Source: Amphritea balenae (GTDB taxonomy: Bacteria > Pseudomonadota > Gammaproteobacteria > Pseudomonadales > Balneatricaceae). Taken from it: 64,000 bases of DNA. Shown here piece by piece: positions 56,559 through 64,000 of this stretch. The notes beneath the pieces were generated by a model. It saw only the letters and a list, made by a program, of their open reading frames with translations, ran no database searches and was not told the DNA's origin. The stretch is taken from positions 310,001 through 374,000 of the forward strand of contig NZ_RQXV01000003.1 in assembly GCF_003858655.1 (NCBI RefSeq), given 5' to 3'. The position numbers and the translations under genes were made by a program. Every line of letters begins with the position of its first letter. The stretch's first letter is position 1.

Positions 56559-58493
56559 TCACTGTAATCCAATTACAGTTTTCTCCATTAATAACTTAGT
56601 TTTAATTACCTCATTAATTAGTAACTCAGCCCCCCGCAGAGAAGGATGATCATCGTCAAAGTAAAGCGGTACACCATTTTTAACTGCATAACATACATCT
56701 AAATCACAAAAAGATTTTACAGGATCTATAAAAAATACATTTTTTGGATAAACCGTTTTTTCAAAGTGATCCAAAACATAAGAATTACGATTATAATAAT
56801 CTGAAAGACCAACACCGAAAACATTATTAACAGATCCACCCAGTATATTATTCCGCCCCAACAAATCATACACAGAAAACTCAAGCTCAGGAATCGGCTT
56901 AAGCACAAAGACGTATTTTTTTACTTTTGAAAGATCTAAAATCAACTCATCAAGAGATTCAATAATTAATCTTCTTCGACCTTCAGAATACTCCTGCCCA
57001 CCATCAGATGAGTTGCTACCTTCTCCAAACAATGCGTACGAATACCTATAATTAATCAAAACATTTTCAATAGACTTATTATTTATAATTTTCGAATAAG
57101 ATTGATTTGTCCATGAAGCACAGTCACTAAAATCTTTTCCTTTATTATAAGAAGGGATGCAAGCAGAATAGCTATAATGTGCAACTCCTCTATTTTTAGA
57201 ATCTAATTTTTTTGCCAAAGCGTATGCTAATTCAATAGTGTGGCTATCTCCAAGAGTAGCCCAAGATATATCTTCATGAAAATACTTGCACTCGCCCTTC
57301 GTACTAGCGTTATAATTTTTGTCACTATTGCATTTTAGCCTATAAGGGCTCGCCTTAACTTTAGATAGAACATTCGATAGCTCTGTGCTTATTGTCGGCC
57401 TTGAAAACAAGCCTGACTCAAAAAATGTGATCACACTGATAACTACCACGAAGAAGGCCATAACAACTGGAGTGGTAGTAAAAAGGCCACTAAAAGTCGC
57501 TTTCTTATTATGTTTTATTTTGCTTTCAACATAAAAATATGATAGAAAACCTAAAAGAAAAGCTAATCCAAACCCTAGGAAAATATAAAACACGTCATCT
57601 AAACCTGCGGTGTAGAACAGTACAACTATCGGCCAATGCCAAAGATATATAGAGTATGAGCACTTCCCTATTAACTGGACGGCAACATTATTTAAAAGAA
57701 TATTACTTTCTCTATTCGACAGAACAACCAAGAACGTTCCAAAAACAGGAAGCATTGCAAGGTATCCTGGCCAAGTGCTACTTTTCGAGAAAATATAAAA
57801 TGATATAAAGATAATTAACATACCAAGAAGCTGAAAGTAGCACTTACTTTTTTCCTTCATAGTAAGTGGAAACAAATAAGCTAGACCGCCCATCAACATT
57901 TCCCACGCACGAGTAGGCAATAGATAATAAGCCGAACTAGGCCAATAATGTGACGCAACACTAGAAACAATGAAGGAAAAAGCAAATACAATAAGAACAA
58001 AAATCTTTATTGACTGAAAACCAAGAAACCTATTAATAAATAGAATAAAAGCTGGATAAAGCAAGTAAAATTGCCACTCAACAGATAAAGACCATGTATG
58101 AAGAAGCCATTTACCATGAGAAGATCTATCAAAATAACCTGCCTCACTCCAATATAAAAAATTCGAAAAAAATGATATAGAACCTAGTATATGTTTACTT
58201 ATCGTTTCATATTGAAGAGGTGGAAAATATATCCATCCAAACACAAATAAAACAAAGCACATTATAGCTAAAGCCGGAACAATTCTATTAGCTCTAGCCA
58301 TATAAAAATCAGTTAATGAGAAGGTTTTCTCTCGTACCCCATTAATAACTATTCCTGTCATTAAATAACCAGAGATAACAAAAAAGACATCAACACCTGC
58401 AAAACCACCAGATAGCCAGTTCTGATTAAAGTGAAACACAACTACAGCAATAACAGCCACAGCTCTAAGTCCATTTATATCTTTTCTAAACAA
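56559..58493 (-). CDS. OafA-type acyltransferase 3 with C-terminal SGNH domain
   Basis: 644 aa. N-terminal acyltransferase-3 domain (about residues 1-340): FRKDINGLRAVAVIAVVVFHF, VFFVISGYLMTGIV, ARANRIVPALAI and LLHTWSLSVEWQFYLLYP. After a linker, a periplasmic SGNH domain with block I TLGDSHTIEL (about 415) and the terminal D-D-D-H-P-S-L (about 620), which hold the Ser and the Asp-His pair. Such fused proteins O-acetylate lipopolysaccharide or EPS sugars. With the 55035 gene it suggests at least two acylation steps. Confidence 0.9.
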   Translation of the reverse strand: MFRKDINGLRAVAVIAVVVFHFNQNWLSGGFAGVDVFFVISGYLMTGIVINGVREKTFSLTDFYMARANRIVPALAIMCFVLFVFGWIYFPPLQYETISKHILGSISFFSNFLYWSEAGYFDRSSHGKWLLHTWSLSVEWQFYLLYPAFILFINRFLGFQSIKIFVLIVFAFSFIVSSVASHYWPSSAYYLLPTRAWEMLMGGLAYLFPLTMKEKSKCYFQLLGMLIIFISFYIFSKSSTWPGYLAMLPVFGTFLVVLSNRESNILLNNVAVQLIGKCSYSIYLWHWPIVVLFYTAGLDDVFYIFLGFGLAFLLGFLSYFYVESKIKHNKKATFSGLFTTTPVVMAFFVVVISVITFFESGLFSRPTISTELSNVLSKVKASPYRLKCNSDKNYNASTKGECKYFHEDISWATLGDSHTIELAYALAKKLDSKNRGVAHYSYSACIPSYNKGKDFSDCASWTNQSYSKIINNKSIENVLINYRYSYALFGEGSNSSDGGQEYSEGRRRLIIESLDELILDLSKVKKYVFVLKPIPELEFSVYDLLGRNNILGGSVNNVFGVGLSDYYNRNSYVLDHFEKTVYPKNVFFIDPVKSFCDLDVCYAVKNGVPLYFDDDHPSLRGAELLINEVIKTKLLMEKTVIGLQ

Positions 58494-58591
58494 AGCAAAC
58501 CTTTTTTACTTAAGACTATTTATTGGTAATTACACTGCACACACAACTCATTAAAATCAATTTATTTTAGTTCAATTTTTCATAAAAAATA

Positions 58592-60127
58592 TTAAACACG
58601 CCCGTACTGATCTTCCAACCTAACGATATCATCTTCACCCAGATAGGAGCCGGACTGAACTTCGATAAGCTCCAGTGGGATCTTGCCGGGGTTTTCAAGG
58701 GAATGAATTTCACCGATAGGGATATAAACCGATTCATTCTCTGATACAAGCATAGTATCGTCACCGCGGCGTACATTGGCAGTACCAGATACAACAACCC
58801 AGTGCTCCGCTCGATGATGGTGTTTTTGTAACGATAGCTTAGCCCCTGGATTTACCGTAATACGTTTTGCCTGGTAACGCTCACCGTTATCAATAGAATC
58901 ATACTTACCCCAGGGACGATAAACTACACGATGCTGAAAATGCTCATTACGCTCAGCCGCTTTAATCTGGTTGACGATCTTCTTAACATCCTGCACCCGG
59001 TCTTTACGGGCAACAAGAAGAGCATCTTTGGTATCCACAATTACCAGATCATCCACACCCAGTGTCGTTACCAGGCGGTCTCCGGCATAAACAAAGCTGT
59101 TAGTGGTATCTTCAAGAATGGTATCGCCAACGGCGACATTATTGTTGGCATCTTTATCTTTAATCTCCCACAACGCAGACCAACTGCCCACATCACTCCA
59201 ACCCGCATCAAGCGGCACGACAACCACACTGTCAGAGCTATCTTGAGAGTCAGAGCCTTCAGCGGATAAAGAGCCTTCAGCGCACAACGGCTCCATAACA
59301 GCATAATCAATCGACTCATCCGGGCAAGCCGAAAAAGCTGTCTCATCGACACGTACAAAATCCATATCAGCAACGGTACCAGCCATCGCAGCCTGACAAG
59401 CTTCTAGAATGTCTGGTCGAAACTTACCTAGTTCTTCTAAATAACGATCCGCCCGGAACATAAACATCCCGCTGTTCCAGTAATAATCCCCAGAATCCAC
59501 ATAAGCCTCAGCCGTCACAACATCCGGCTTTTCAACAAACTCCTGAACTGTAAAATGGCTTTGCTTTAGATCTTCCGACTTTGAACTACGGATATAACCG
59601 TAGCCTGTTTCAGCATGAGTCGGCACTATGCCAAAAGTTACCATCTTACCCGCCGCCGCTAACGGCTCCGCAATGGCCACCGCATCACGAAACGCCGCGA
59701 CATCCTCAATCACATGATCCGCCGCCAACACCAACAAAATCTCGCTCTGATCTTGATCTTTTGCCCCTTCGGACAAGCGAAGCGATCGGACCTCGGACGC
59801 CGATCTATCGGCATCGGTGTTTTTGGCATCGATTCGTTTAGCATCAGCCTTAAGCGCAGCTAAGGCAATCGCCGGCGCTGTATTTCGCCCCACAGGCTCA
59901 AGTAACACCGAACAGTTTTGCCCGATCTGACGCATCTGCTCCGCCGCCAGAAAGCGATGTTCTTCGTTACAGATAACATCAACAATATCGACCTGTTTCA
60001 GGCGGGCAACCGTTTCCTGCAGCATGGTCTTTTCTGCATTTAAAGGCAGAAATTGCTTCGGATACTGGGTACGTGAAAGAGGCCAGAGCCGGGTACCGGA
60101 ACCGCCGGCCATAATTACAGGGATCAT
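58592..60127 (-). CDS. manC: Mannose-1-phosphate guanylyltransferase / mannose-6-phosphate isomerase (copy 2)
   Basis: 511 aa, same two-domain plan as the 43169 gene: [44 protein letters not shown], then [11 protein letters not shown] and [10 protein letters not shown]. Paralogue of copy 1 in the same orientation. Residues about 100-128 are an insertion ([20 protein letters not shown]) encoded by two to three hairpin-array units, in frame and without stops, in a surface loop before LVLAADHVI. Start at 60127 overlaps the gmm stop (ATGA). Confidence 0.95.
   Translation of the reverse strand: MIPVIMAGGSGTRLWPLSRTQYPKQFLPLNAEKTMLQETVARLKQVDIVDVICNEEHRFLAAEQMRQIGQNCSVLLEPVGRNTAPAIALAALKADAKRIDAKNTDADRSASEVRSLRLSEGAKDQDQSEILLVLAADHVIEDVAAFRDAVAIAEPLAAAGKMVTFGIVPTHAETGYGYIRSSKSEDLKQSHFTVQEFVEKPDVVTAEAYVDSGDYYWNSGMFMFRADRYLEELGKFRPDILEACQAAMAGTVADMDFVRVDETAFSACPDESIDYAVMEPLCAEGSLSAEGSDSQDSSDSVVVVPLDAGWSDVGSWSALWEIKDKDANNNVAVGDTILEDTTNSFVYAGDRLVTTLGVDDLVIVDTKDALLVARKDRVQDVKKIVNQIKAAERNEHFQHRVVYRPWGKYDSIDNGERYQAKRITVNPGAKLSLQKHHHRAEHWVVVSGTANVRRGDDTMLVSENESVYIPIGEIHSLENPGKIPLELIEVQSGSYLGEDDIVRLEDQYGRV
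59766..59816. repeat. Hairpin-array units embedded in the manC copy 2 reading frame
   Basis: Plus-strand TTCGGACAAGCGAAGCG, ATCGGACC and TCGGAC followed by GCCGAT-CT-ATCGGC: the same units as in the intergenic copies. manC copy 1 has at the same place (44376-44389) GCCAAT-TT-ATTGGC, a base-paired variant with decayed flanks. Confidence 0.8.
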
Positions 60128-60600
60128 TTCGAATATCCTTTTCCATTCATGAAATACCACTTCGAGTGCAGATGCACATCATCCGCCTCTAACAGCTCAG
60201 CCTCTCTGAGCCAGCGATATTCACTATGTTGTTCTTCGGGTAACGACCTTATTGTGTCCCCAAGATTGATTAAAAATGCGTTAACAACATAATGTGTCGA
60301 GACTAACTCACACACCGCCGCATCTTCATAAAAATGTTCATACAGACCTAAATAACGGGCCTGATCAATAGTATAAGACTGACCTAGCTCATTAAGGGTT
60401 AGCCGCTGAAACGCATCGGCCAGGGCTTCATTCTTCAACACCCGACCACCGGGCACAAACCAATACCCCTTCGCAGGGCGATTAAGCCGCTTGCCCAGCA
60501 ACACCTTACCTTGTTGATCTCGTACCACCAGATCTAAAGAGATCAACGGCGTAGACTCGACTACGGTCTTAAACTGTTCCTTCGATAACAAACGGCTCAT
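60124..60600 (-). CDS. gmm: GDP-mannose mannosyl hydrolase (Gmm, Nudix)
   Basis: 158 aa. [23 protein letters not shown] and the Gmm form of the Nudix box, [18 protein letters not shown] to LTLNELG, which lacks the standard Glu pair as in E. coli Gmm (WcaH). Hydrolyses GDP-mannose or GDP-glucose and may tune GDP-mannose for the fucose branch. Neighbours manC, fcl and gmd, as in the colanic acid cluster. Confidence 0.92.
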   Translation of the reverse strand: MSRLLSKEQFKTVVESTPLISLDLVVRDQQGKVLLGKRLNRPAKGYWFVPGGRVLKNEALADAFQRLTLNELGQSYTIDQARYLGLYEHFYEDAAVCELVSTHYVVNAFLINLGDTIRSLPEEQHSEYRWLREAELLEADDVHLHSKWYFMNGKGYSK

Positions 60601-60629
60601 TTTATGTAAAAACCCTTAAAAACTTTTTG

Positions 60630-60995
60630 CACCACAGAGGACACAGAGGCCACGGAGGGAAAGCCTCAAACATGATAAAAACACTATTACCTTAAGCTCT
60701 TACCCACGAAGTCTGCCTTTGATCTTCTCCGTGTACTCTGTGTCCTTAGCATGCCTTTAGGTACCGTGGTTAACCGCTCTTACGCACCTGAACCGTAAAA
60801 TCTTACAAGCCTTCTCACCACAGAGAACACCGAGGAAAGGAAAGAAAAACATAACAAACACCTCAACTGGTGACCCTTTAGCATTAGGCTATTAATTCTA
60901 GCCAGAAATCCCTTCGCTTTTGATCTTCTCTGTGGTCTCTGTGTCCTTGGCATGCCCCTTGGGTACTGTGGTAAACAACTCTTTAGCTCTTATCT
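60630..60995. repeat. Two core modules of the repeat element without GTCCGA arms (copies 8a, 8b)
   Basis: 8a: ACCACAGAGGACACAGAG at 60631 against CTCTGTGTCC and GTACCGTGGT to 60771. 8b: ACCACAGAGAACACCGAGG at 60818 against CTCTGTGTCC and GTACTGTGGT to 60973, then the linker CTCTTATCTTTCG. Both carry the right-half motif GGCATGCC or AGCATGCC. Located between the fcl stop and gmm start. Shows the core can exist without the hairpin arms. Confidence 0.82.
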
Positions 60996-61002
60996 TTCGT
61001 TT

Positions 61003-61965
61003 TTAACCGCGAAAATCATCCTGATGTTGCAGGAACCAATCGTAAGTCATGGCAAGACCTTCGCGCAGGCTGATCGAGTGTTTCCAGCCCAGTGCATTCA
61101 GTTTGCTCACGTCCATCAGTTTCCGTGGTGTTCCGTCAGGTTTAGTCGAATCAAATACTACTTCGCCTTTAAAGCCCACCACATCCGCCATGGTCAGGGC
61201 CATCTCTGCGATGGTGCAGTCTTCACCGGTACCCACATTCAGGTGCGATAGCATGGTTTCGGTATTGGCTTCATAAACCGCTTTATCAGCGTTCATGACA
61301 AACACAGAAGCGGCGGCCATATCATCCACATGTAAAAACTCACGCATTGGCTTACCGGTACCCCAGACGACTACCTCGGCATCATTGGCTAGCTTCGCCT
61401 CATGGAAGCGACGCATCAGCGCCGGAATAACATGGGAGTTTTCCGGGTGGAAGTTATCGTTTTCGCCATACAGGTTAGTCGGCATCACGCTGCGGTAATC
61501 AACACCATACTGACGGTTATAAGATTCACACATCTTAATACCGGCAATCTTAGCGATAGCATAAGGCTCGTTAGTTGGCTCAAGCACACCGGTCAACAAC
61601 TCACTTTCCTGCATCGGCTGTTCCGCCAGTTTAGGATAGATACAGGACGATCCCAGGAACAACAAATGCTTAACACCTGACTCATATGCCCCGTGAATCA
61701 CATTATTCTGAATGGTCAGGTTCTGATAGATAAACTCAGCCGGGTACTCATTATTCGCCCAGATTCCACCCACTTTAGCAGCAGCCAGATACACCTGATC
61801 GAACTTATGCTCAGCAAAAAATGCCAGCACATCCTGCTGTGACAACAAATCCAGTTCCTGCCGGCTAGCCGTCACAACTTCAACCGAATCATCCGCCGCC
61901 AACTGACGACAAATAGCAGACCCAACCATCCCGTTATGGCCCGCAACAAATATTTTTTGTTTCAT
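61003..61965 (-). CDS. fcl: GDP-L-fucose synthase
   Basis: 320 aa SDR enzyme (WcaG) that makes GDP-L-fucose from the Gmd product. [26 protein letters not shown]-x-x-x-K as YAIAKIAG, and [19 protein letters not shown]. Downstream of gmd on the same strand, separated from it by repeat copy 9. Confidence 0.95.
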   Translation of the reverse strand: MKQKIFVAGHNGMVGSAICRQLAADDSVEVVTASRQELDLLSQQDVLAFFAEHKFDQVYLAAAKVGGIWANNEYPAEFIYQNLTIQNNVIHGAYESGVKHLLFLGSSCIYPKLAEQPMQESELLTGVLEPTNEPYAIAKIAGIKMCESYNRQYGVDYRSVMPTNLYGENDNFHPENSHVIPALMRRFHEAKLANDAEVVVWGTGKPMREFLHVDDMAAASVFVMNADKAVYEANTETMLSHLNVGTGEDCTIAEMALTMADVVGFKGEVVFDSTKPDGTPRKLMDVSKLNALGWKHSISLREGLAMTYDWFLQHQDDFRG

Positions 61966-61989
61966 TTTTGTTCCAAAAATAACAAAAAA

Positions 61990-62153
61990 TCGAATAGCGC
62001 TAACGCGCAGTGTCCGATCGTTTCACTAGTCCGAACGCGTTGCTTGTCCGAAGTCCGAAAAAGCGGACAGTCGCTTTGCGACTATCGGACACGCAGCGTA
62101 GCTGCATCGGACATAGCGCAGAGCGCTGATCGGACAAGCGAAGCGTTCGGTTT
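61990..62153. repeat. Hairpin-array repeat element, copy 9 (arms only, no core)
   Basis: Left units TGTCCGA, CTAGTCCGA, CTTGTCCGA meet right units directly (GTCCGAAAAAGCGGAC). Right stems GTCGC-TTT-GCGAC, GCAGC-GTA-GCTGC and AGCGC-AG-AGCGCT, each with TCGGAC. Its last base directly abuts the gmd stop codon. Confidence 0.88.
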
Positions 62154-63278
62154 TTAACGCTCAAGAGCAACGCTAACGTCATAACCGTGTTCTTTAAGCA
62201 AGGCGTGTTGCTTAGCTTGCTTAAGATCGTTCTGGACCATTTCAGCACACATCTCTTCGACGGTAATTTCCGGAGTCCAGCCCAGTTTTTCTTTGGCCTT
62301 GGTCGGATCACCCAACAGCGTCTCTACTTCAGCTGGGCGGAAATACTTAGGATCAACCCGTACAATCACATCACCTTCTTTAACAGCTGGAGCATCGTCG
62401 CCTTCAACCTTAGTGACAACCGCGTATTCATCAACGCCTTCGCCTCTGAAATCAAGAGTAACACCCACCTCAGCAGCCGACATACGCACAAACTCACGGA
62501 CGGAAATCTGCTTACCGGTGGCGATAACGAAATCTTCTGGATTATCTTGTTGCAGCATCATCCACTGCATACGTACATAGTCTTTCGCATGACCCCAGTC
62601 ACGTAGCGCATCCATGTTGCCCAGGTACAAACAATTCTCAATACCTTGCGCAATATTAGAGACTGCCCGGGTGATTTTACGGGTAACAAAGGTTTCACCA
62701 CGGCGTGGCGATTCATGGTTAAACAAAATACCGTTACAGGCATACATACCGTAAGACTCACGGTAGTTAACAGTAATCCAGTAGGCATACATCTTAGCCG
62801 CGGCATAAGGCGAACGCGGATAGAAAGGTGTAGTTTCGCGCTGAGGTGTTTCCTGTACTTCTCCAAATAGCTCAGAAGTTGACGCCTGATAAAATTTAGT
62901 TTTCTTTTCCAGGCCTAAAAAGCGGATCGCTTCTAATAAGCGCAAGGTACCGATAGCATCAACATCTGCAGTGTATTCAGGCGACTCAAAAGAAACCGCT
63001 ACGTGAGACTGTGCACCCAGGTTATAAACCTCGTCCGGTTGAACTTGTTGAATAATACGGGTTAGGTTCGAAGTATCAGATAGATCACCATAGTGTAGGT
63101 GAAATTTAACATTTTCTTCGTGTGAATCCTTATAAATATGGTCAACCCGCTCGGTATTAAAAGAAGATGCACGGCGCTTAATGCCATGCACTTCATAGCC
63201 TTTTTCTAACAGGAATTCAGCAAGGTACGAGCCGTCCTGACCGGTAACGCCGGTAATGAGTGCTACTTTGTTAGACAT
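62154..63278 (-). CDS. gmd: GDP-mannose 4,6-dehydratase
   Basis: 374 aa. [19 protein letters not shown] loop, [10 protein letters not shown]-x-x-x-K as [10 protein letters not shown], and [18 protein letters not shown]. Converts GDP-mannose to the 4-keto-6-deoxy sugar, first step of the GDP-fucose branch. The last codons (SVALER) directly precede repeat copy 9. Follows the WecG/TagA-like gene by 17 bases. Confidence 0.96.
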   Translation of the reverse strand: MSNKVALITGVTGQDGSYLAEFLLEKGYEVHGIKRRASSFNTERVDHIYKDSHEENVKFHLHYGDLSDTSNLTRIIQQVQPDEVYNLGAQSHVAVSFESPEYTADVDAIGTLRLLEAIRFLGLEKKTKFYQASTSELFGEVQETPQRETTPFYPRSPYAAAKMYAYWITVNYRESYGMYACNGILFNHESPRRGETFVTRKITRAVSNIAQGIENCLYLGNMDALRDWGHAKDYVRMQWMMLQQDNPEDFVIATGKQISVREFVRMSAAEVGVTLDFRGEGVDEYAVVTKVEGDDAPAVKEGDVIVRVDPKYFRPAEVETLLGDPTKAKEKLGWTPEITVEEMCAEMVQNDLKQAKQHALLKEHGYDVSVALER

Positions 63279-63295
63279 TAGATTATCCTTTCTAG

Positions 63296-64000
63296 TCAGT
63301 TAAATTTTTTACCAAACAACCACTGTTGCAAGAAGTAATAAATAAATCGTGGATTTTGTATAAGGTATCGCTTCCAAAGACGCTTAGGCTCACTAAAAAG
63401 TCTGAACAACCATTCTAAGCCAATTCTTTGCATCCAGCGGGGGGCATGTTTCTTACTGCCTGAGATAAAGTCGTAAGCAGCACCAACACCAAGCATGACA
63501 CAATTAAGTCGATCTTTATGCTCCGCCATCCAACGCTCTTGTTTAGGACAACCGATACCAACAAAAAGAACATCAACACCAGTCATATTAATTTCATCTA
63601 CAACAGCATTGTCTTCTTCAGTCGTTAGTGAACGAAACGGTGGTGAGTATGAATAAACAATCTCAATACCAGGGTAACTCATAGATAAAGCAGCTTTTAC
63701 TTCCTCAAGGACATCATTATTTGCGCCGCCATAAAGACCAATTCGTATAGATTTCTCAGAACTGAGCCTACACAGCTCATTCATTATGTCCTGACCACGT
63801 ACCTGACGGGCTACAGAAGACCCTAAAAAAAATTGTGCCCACGAAATAGGTCGTCCATCAGGTATAATAAGATCAGCATCATTAACAACTGATCTAAACT
63901 CCGATGAATCAAATACTTCCATACACATATGGACATTAGAGACGCAGACGTAAGCACCACGATCTGACTGGGCTAAACCTAAAACCCTATCTATAGATTT
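63296..64000 (-). CDS. WecG/TagA/CpsF-family glycosyltransferase, 5' partial
   Basis: 234 codons visible; the frame stays open to the window edge, so the gene starts beyond base 64000, and the ATG at 63928 is internal. Family motifs: [33 protein letters not shown], and [12 protein letters not shown]. WecG/TagA enzymes (GT26) add a second sugar (ManNAcA, ManNAc or another hexose) to undecaprenyl-PP-linked precursors. It would act after WcaJ here; donor unknown. Confidence 0.88.
   Translation of the reverse strand, partial: KSIDRVLGLAQSDRGAYVCVSNVHMCMEVFDSSEFRSVVNDADLIIPDGRPISWAQFFLGSSVARQVRGQDIMNELCRLSSEKSIRIGLYGGANNDVLEEVKAALSMSYPGIEIVYSYSPPFRSLTTEEDNAVVDEINMTGVDVLFVGIGCPKQERWMAEHKDRLNCVMLGVGAAYDFISGSKKHAPRWMQRIGLEWLFRLFSEPKRLWKRYLIQNPRFIYYFLQQWLFGKKFN

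Noticed and set aside
9244-62153. CRISPR array interpretation of the GTCCGA units
   Set aside because: The units are palindromic with short variable stems and inverted arms; there are no constant 25-40 base repeats with unique spacers and no cas genes.
1-64000. Prophage, integrative element or tRNA attachment site
   Set aside because: No integrase, phage gene, active transposase or tRNA was recognised; AT-rich EPS genes suggest transfer but no boundary structure other than the repeats is visible.

Overview
The window comes from the chromosome of a marine gammaproteobacterium. The order lpoA-yraN-diaA-dolP, sspA/sspB, a petABC cytochrome bc1 operon, rplM-rpsI and zapE is typical of the Oceanospirillales and relatives (Amphritea, Neptunomonas and Marinobacterium are the kind of genus I would expect). 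This is inferred from gene order and protein character, not from a database match.

Layout. Positions 1-14.2 kb are conserved housekeeping: envelope and replication accessory genes (lpoA to dolP), SspB/SspA, the bc1 complex, ribosomal proteins L13/S9, ZapE, an LrgA/LrgB pair, a TMEM165/GDT1 cation transporter, and a molybdenum-cofactor block (mobA, moaD, moeA, moaB). From 14.5 to 25.7 kb a tightly packed plus-strand operon starts an exopolysaccharide (EPS) locus: outer-membrane barrel, Wza-like export protein, Wzc-like BY-kinase, PHP-type phosphatase, VpsP-like protein, galU, pgi, a degenerate sugar-nucleotide dehydrogenase, a VanZ-like protein and manB/cpsG. GalE follows. From 28 to 34.4 kb lies a sulfate block: cysQ, an SLC13 permease, an unusual cysD ORF and cysNC. 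From 34.7 to 38.9 kb is a small RTX protein with a type I secretion ATPase (degenerate NBD) and an HlyD adaptor. From 39.3 to 51.5 kb, on the minus strand and visibly AT-rich, are a DUF1501/DUF1800 pair, a flippase, manC, two glycosyltransferases, two sulfotransferases, a polymerase/ligase and the initiating sugar-phosphate transferase. From 51.7 to 64 kb are a small secreted protein, a beta-CASP ribonuclease-like protein, two acyltransferases, a second manC, gmm, fcl, gmd and a WecG/TagA-type transferase cut by the window edge.

How it fits together. The genes could supply UDP-Glc, UDP-Gal, GDP-Man and GDP-Fuc, begin a lipid-linked repeat unit, flip, polymerise and export it, and decorate it with acyl groups. 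Sulfate uptake, PAPS synthesis (CysD/CysN/CysC), PAP removal (CysQ) and two sulfotransferases in the same region suggest that the polymer is sulfated, with its own PAPS supply.

Two things stand out as undescribed or poorly explained. (1) The cysD frame carries a 277-residue N-terminal part resembling an IS630-type transposase whose catalytic residues are gone; an internal start with a good ribosome binding site could still give normal CysD. (2) A family of intergenic elements built from tandem short hairpins, each ending in GTCCGA with a different stem sequence, flanks an inverted-repeat core of the ACCACAGAG type. Every copy with a core has the same orientation, copies lie almost exactly at stop codons and transcription-unit borders, and one has become in-frame coding sequence inside manC.
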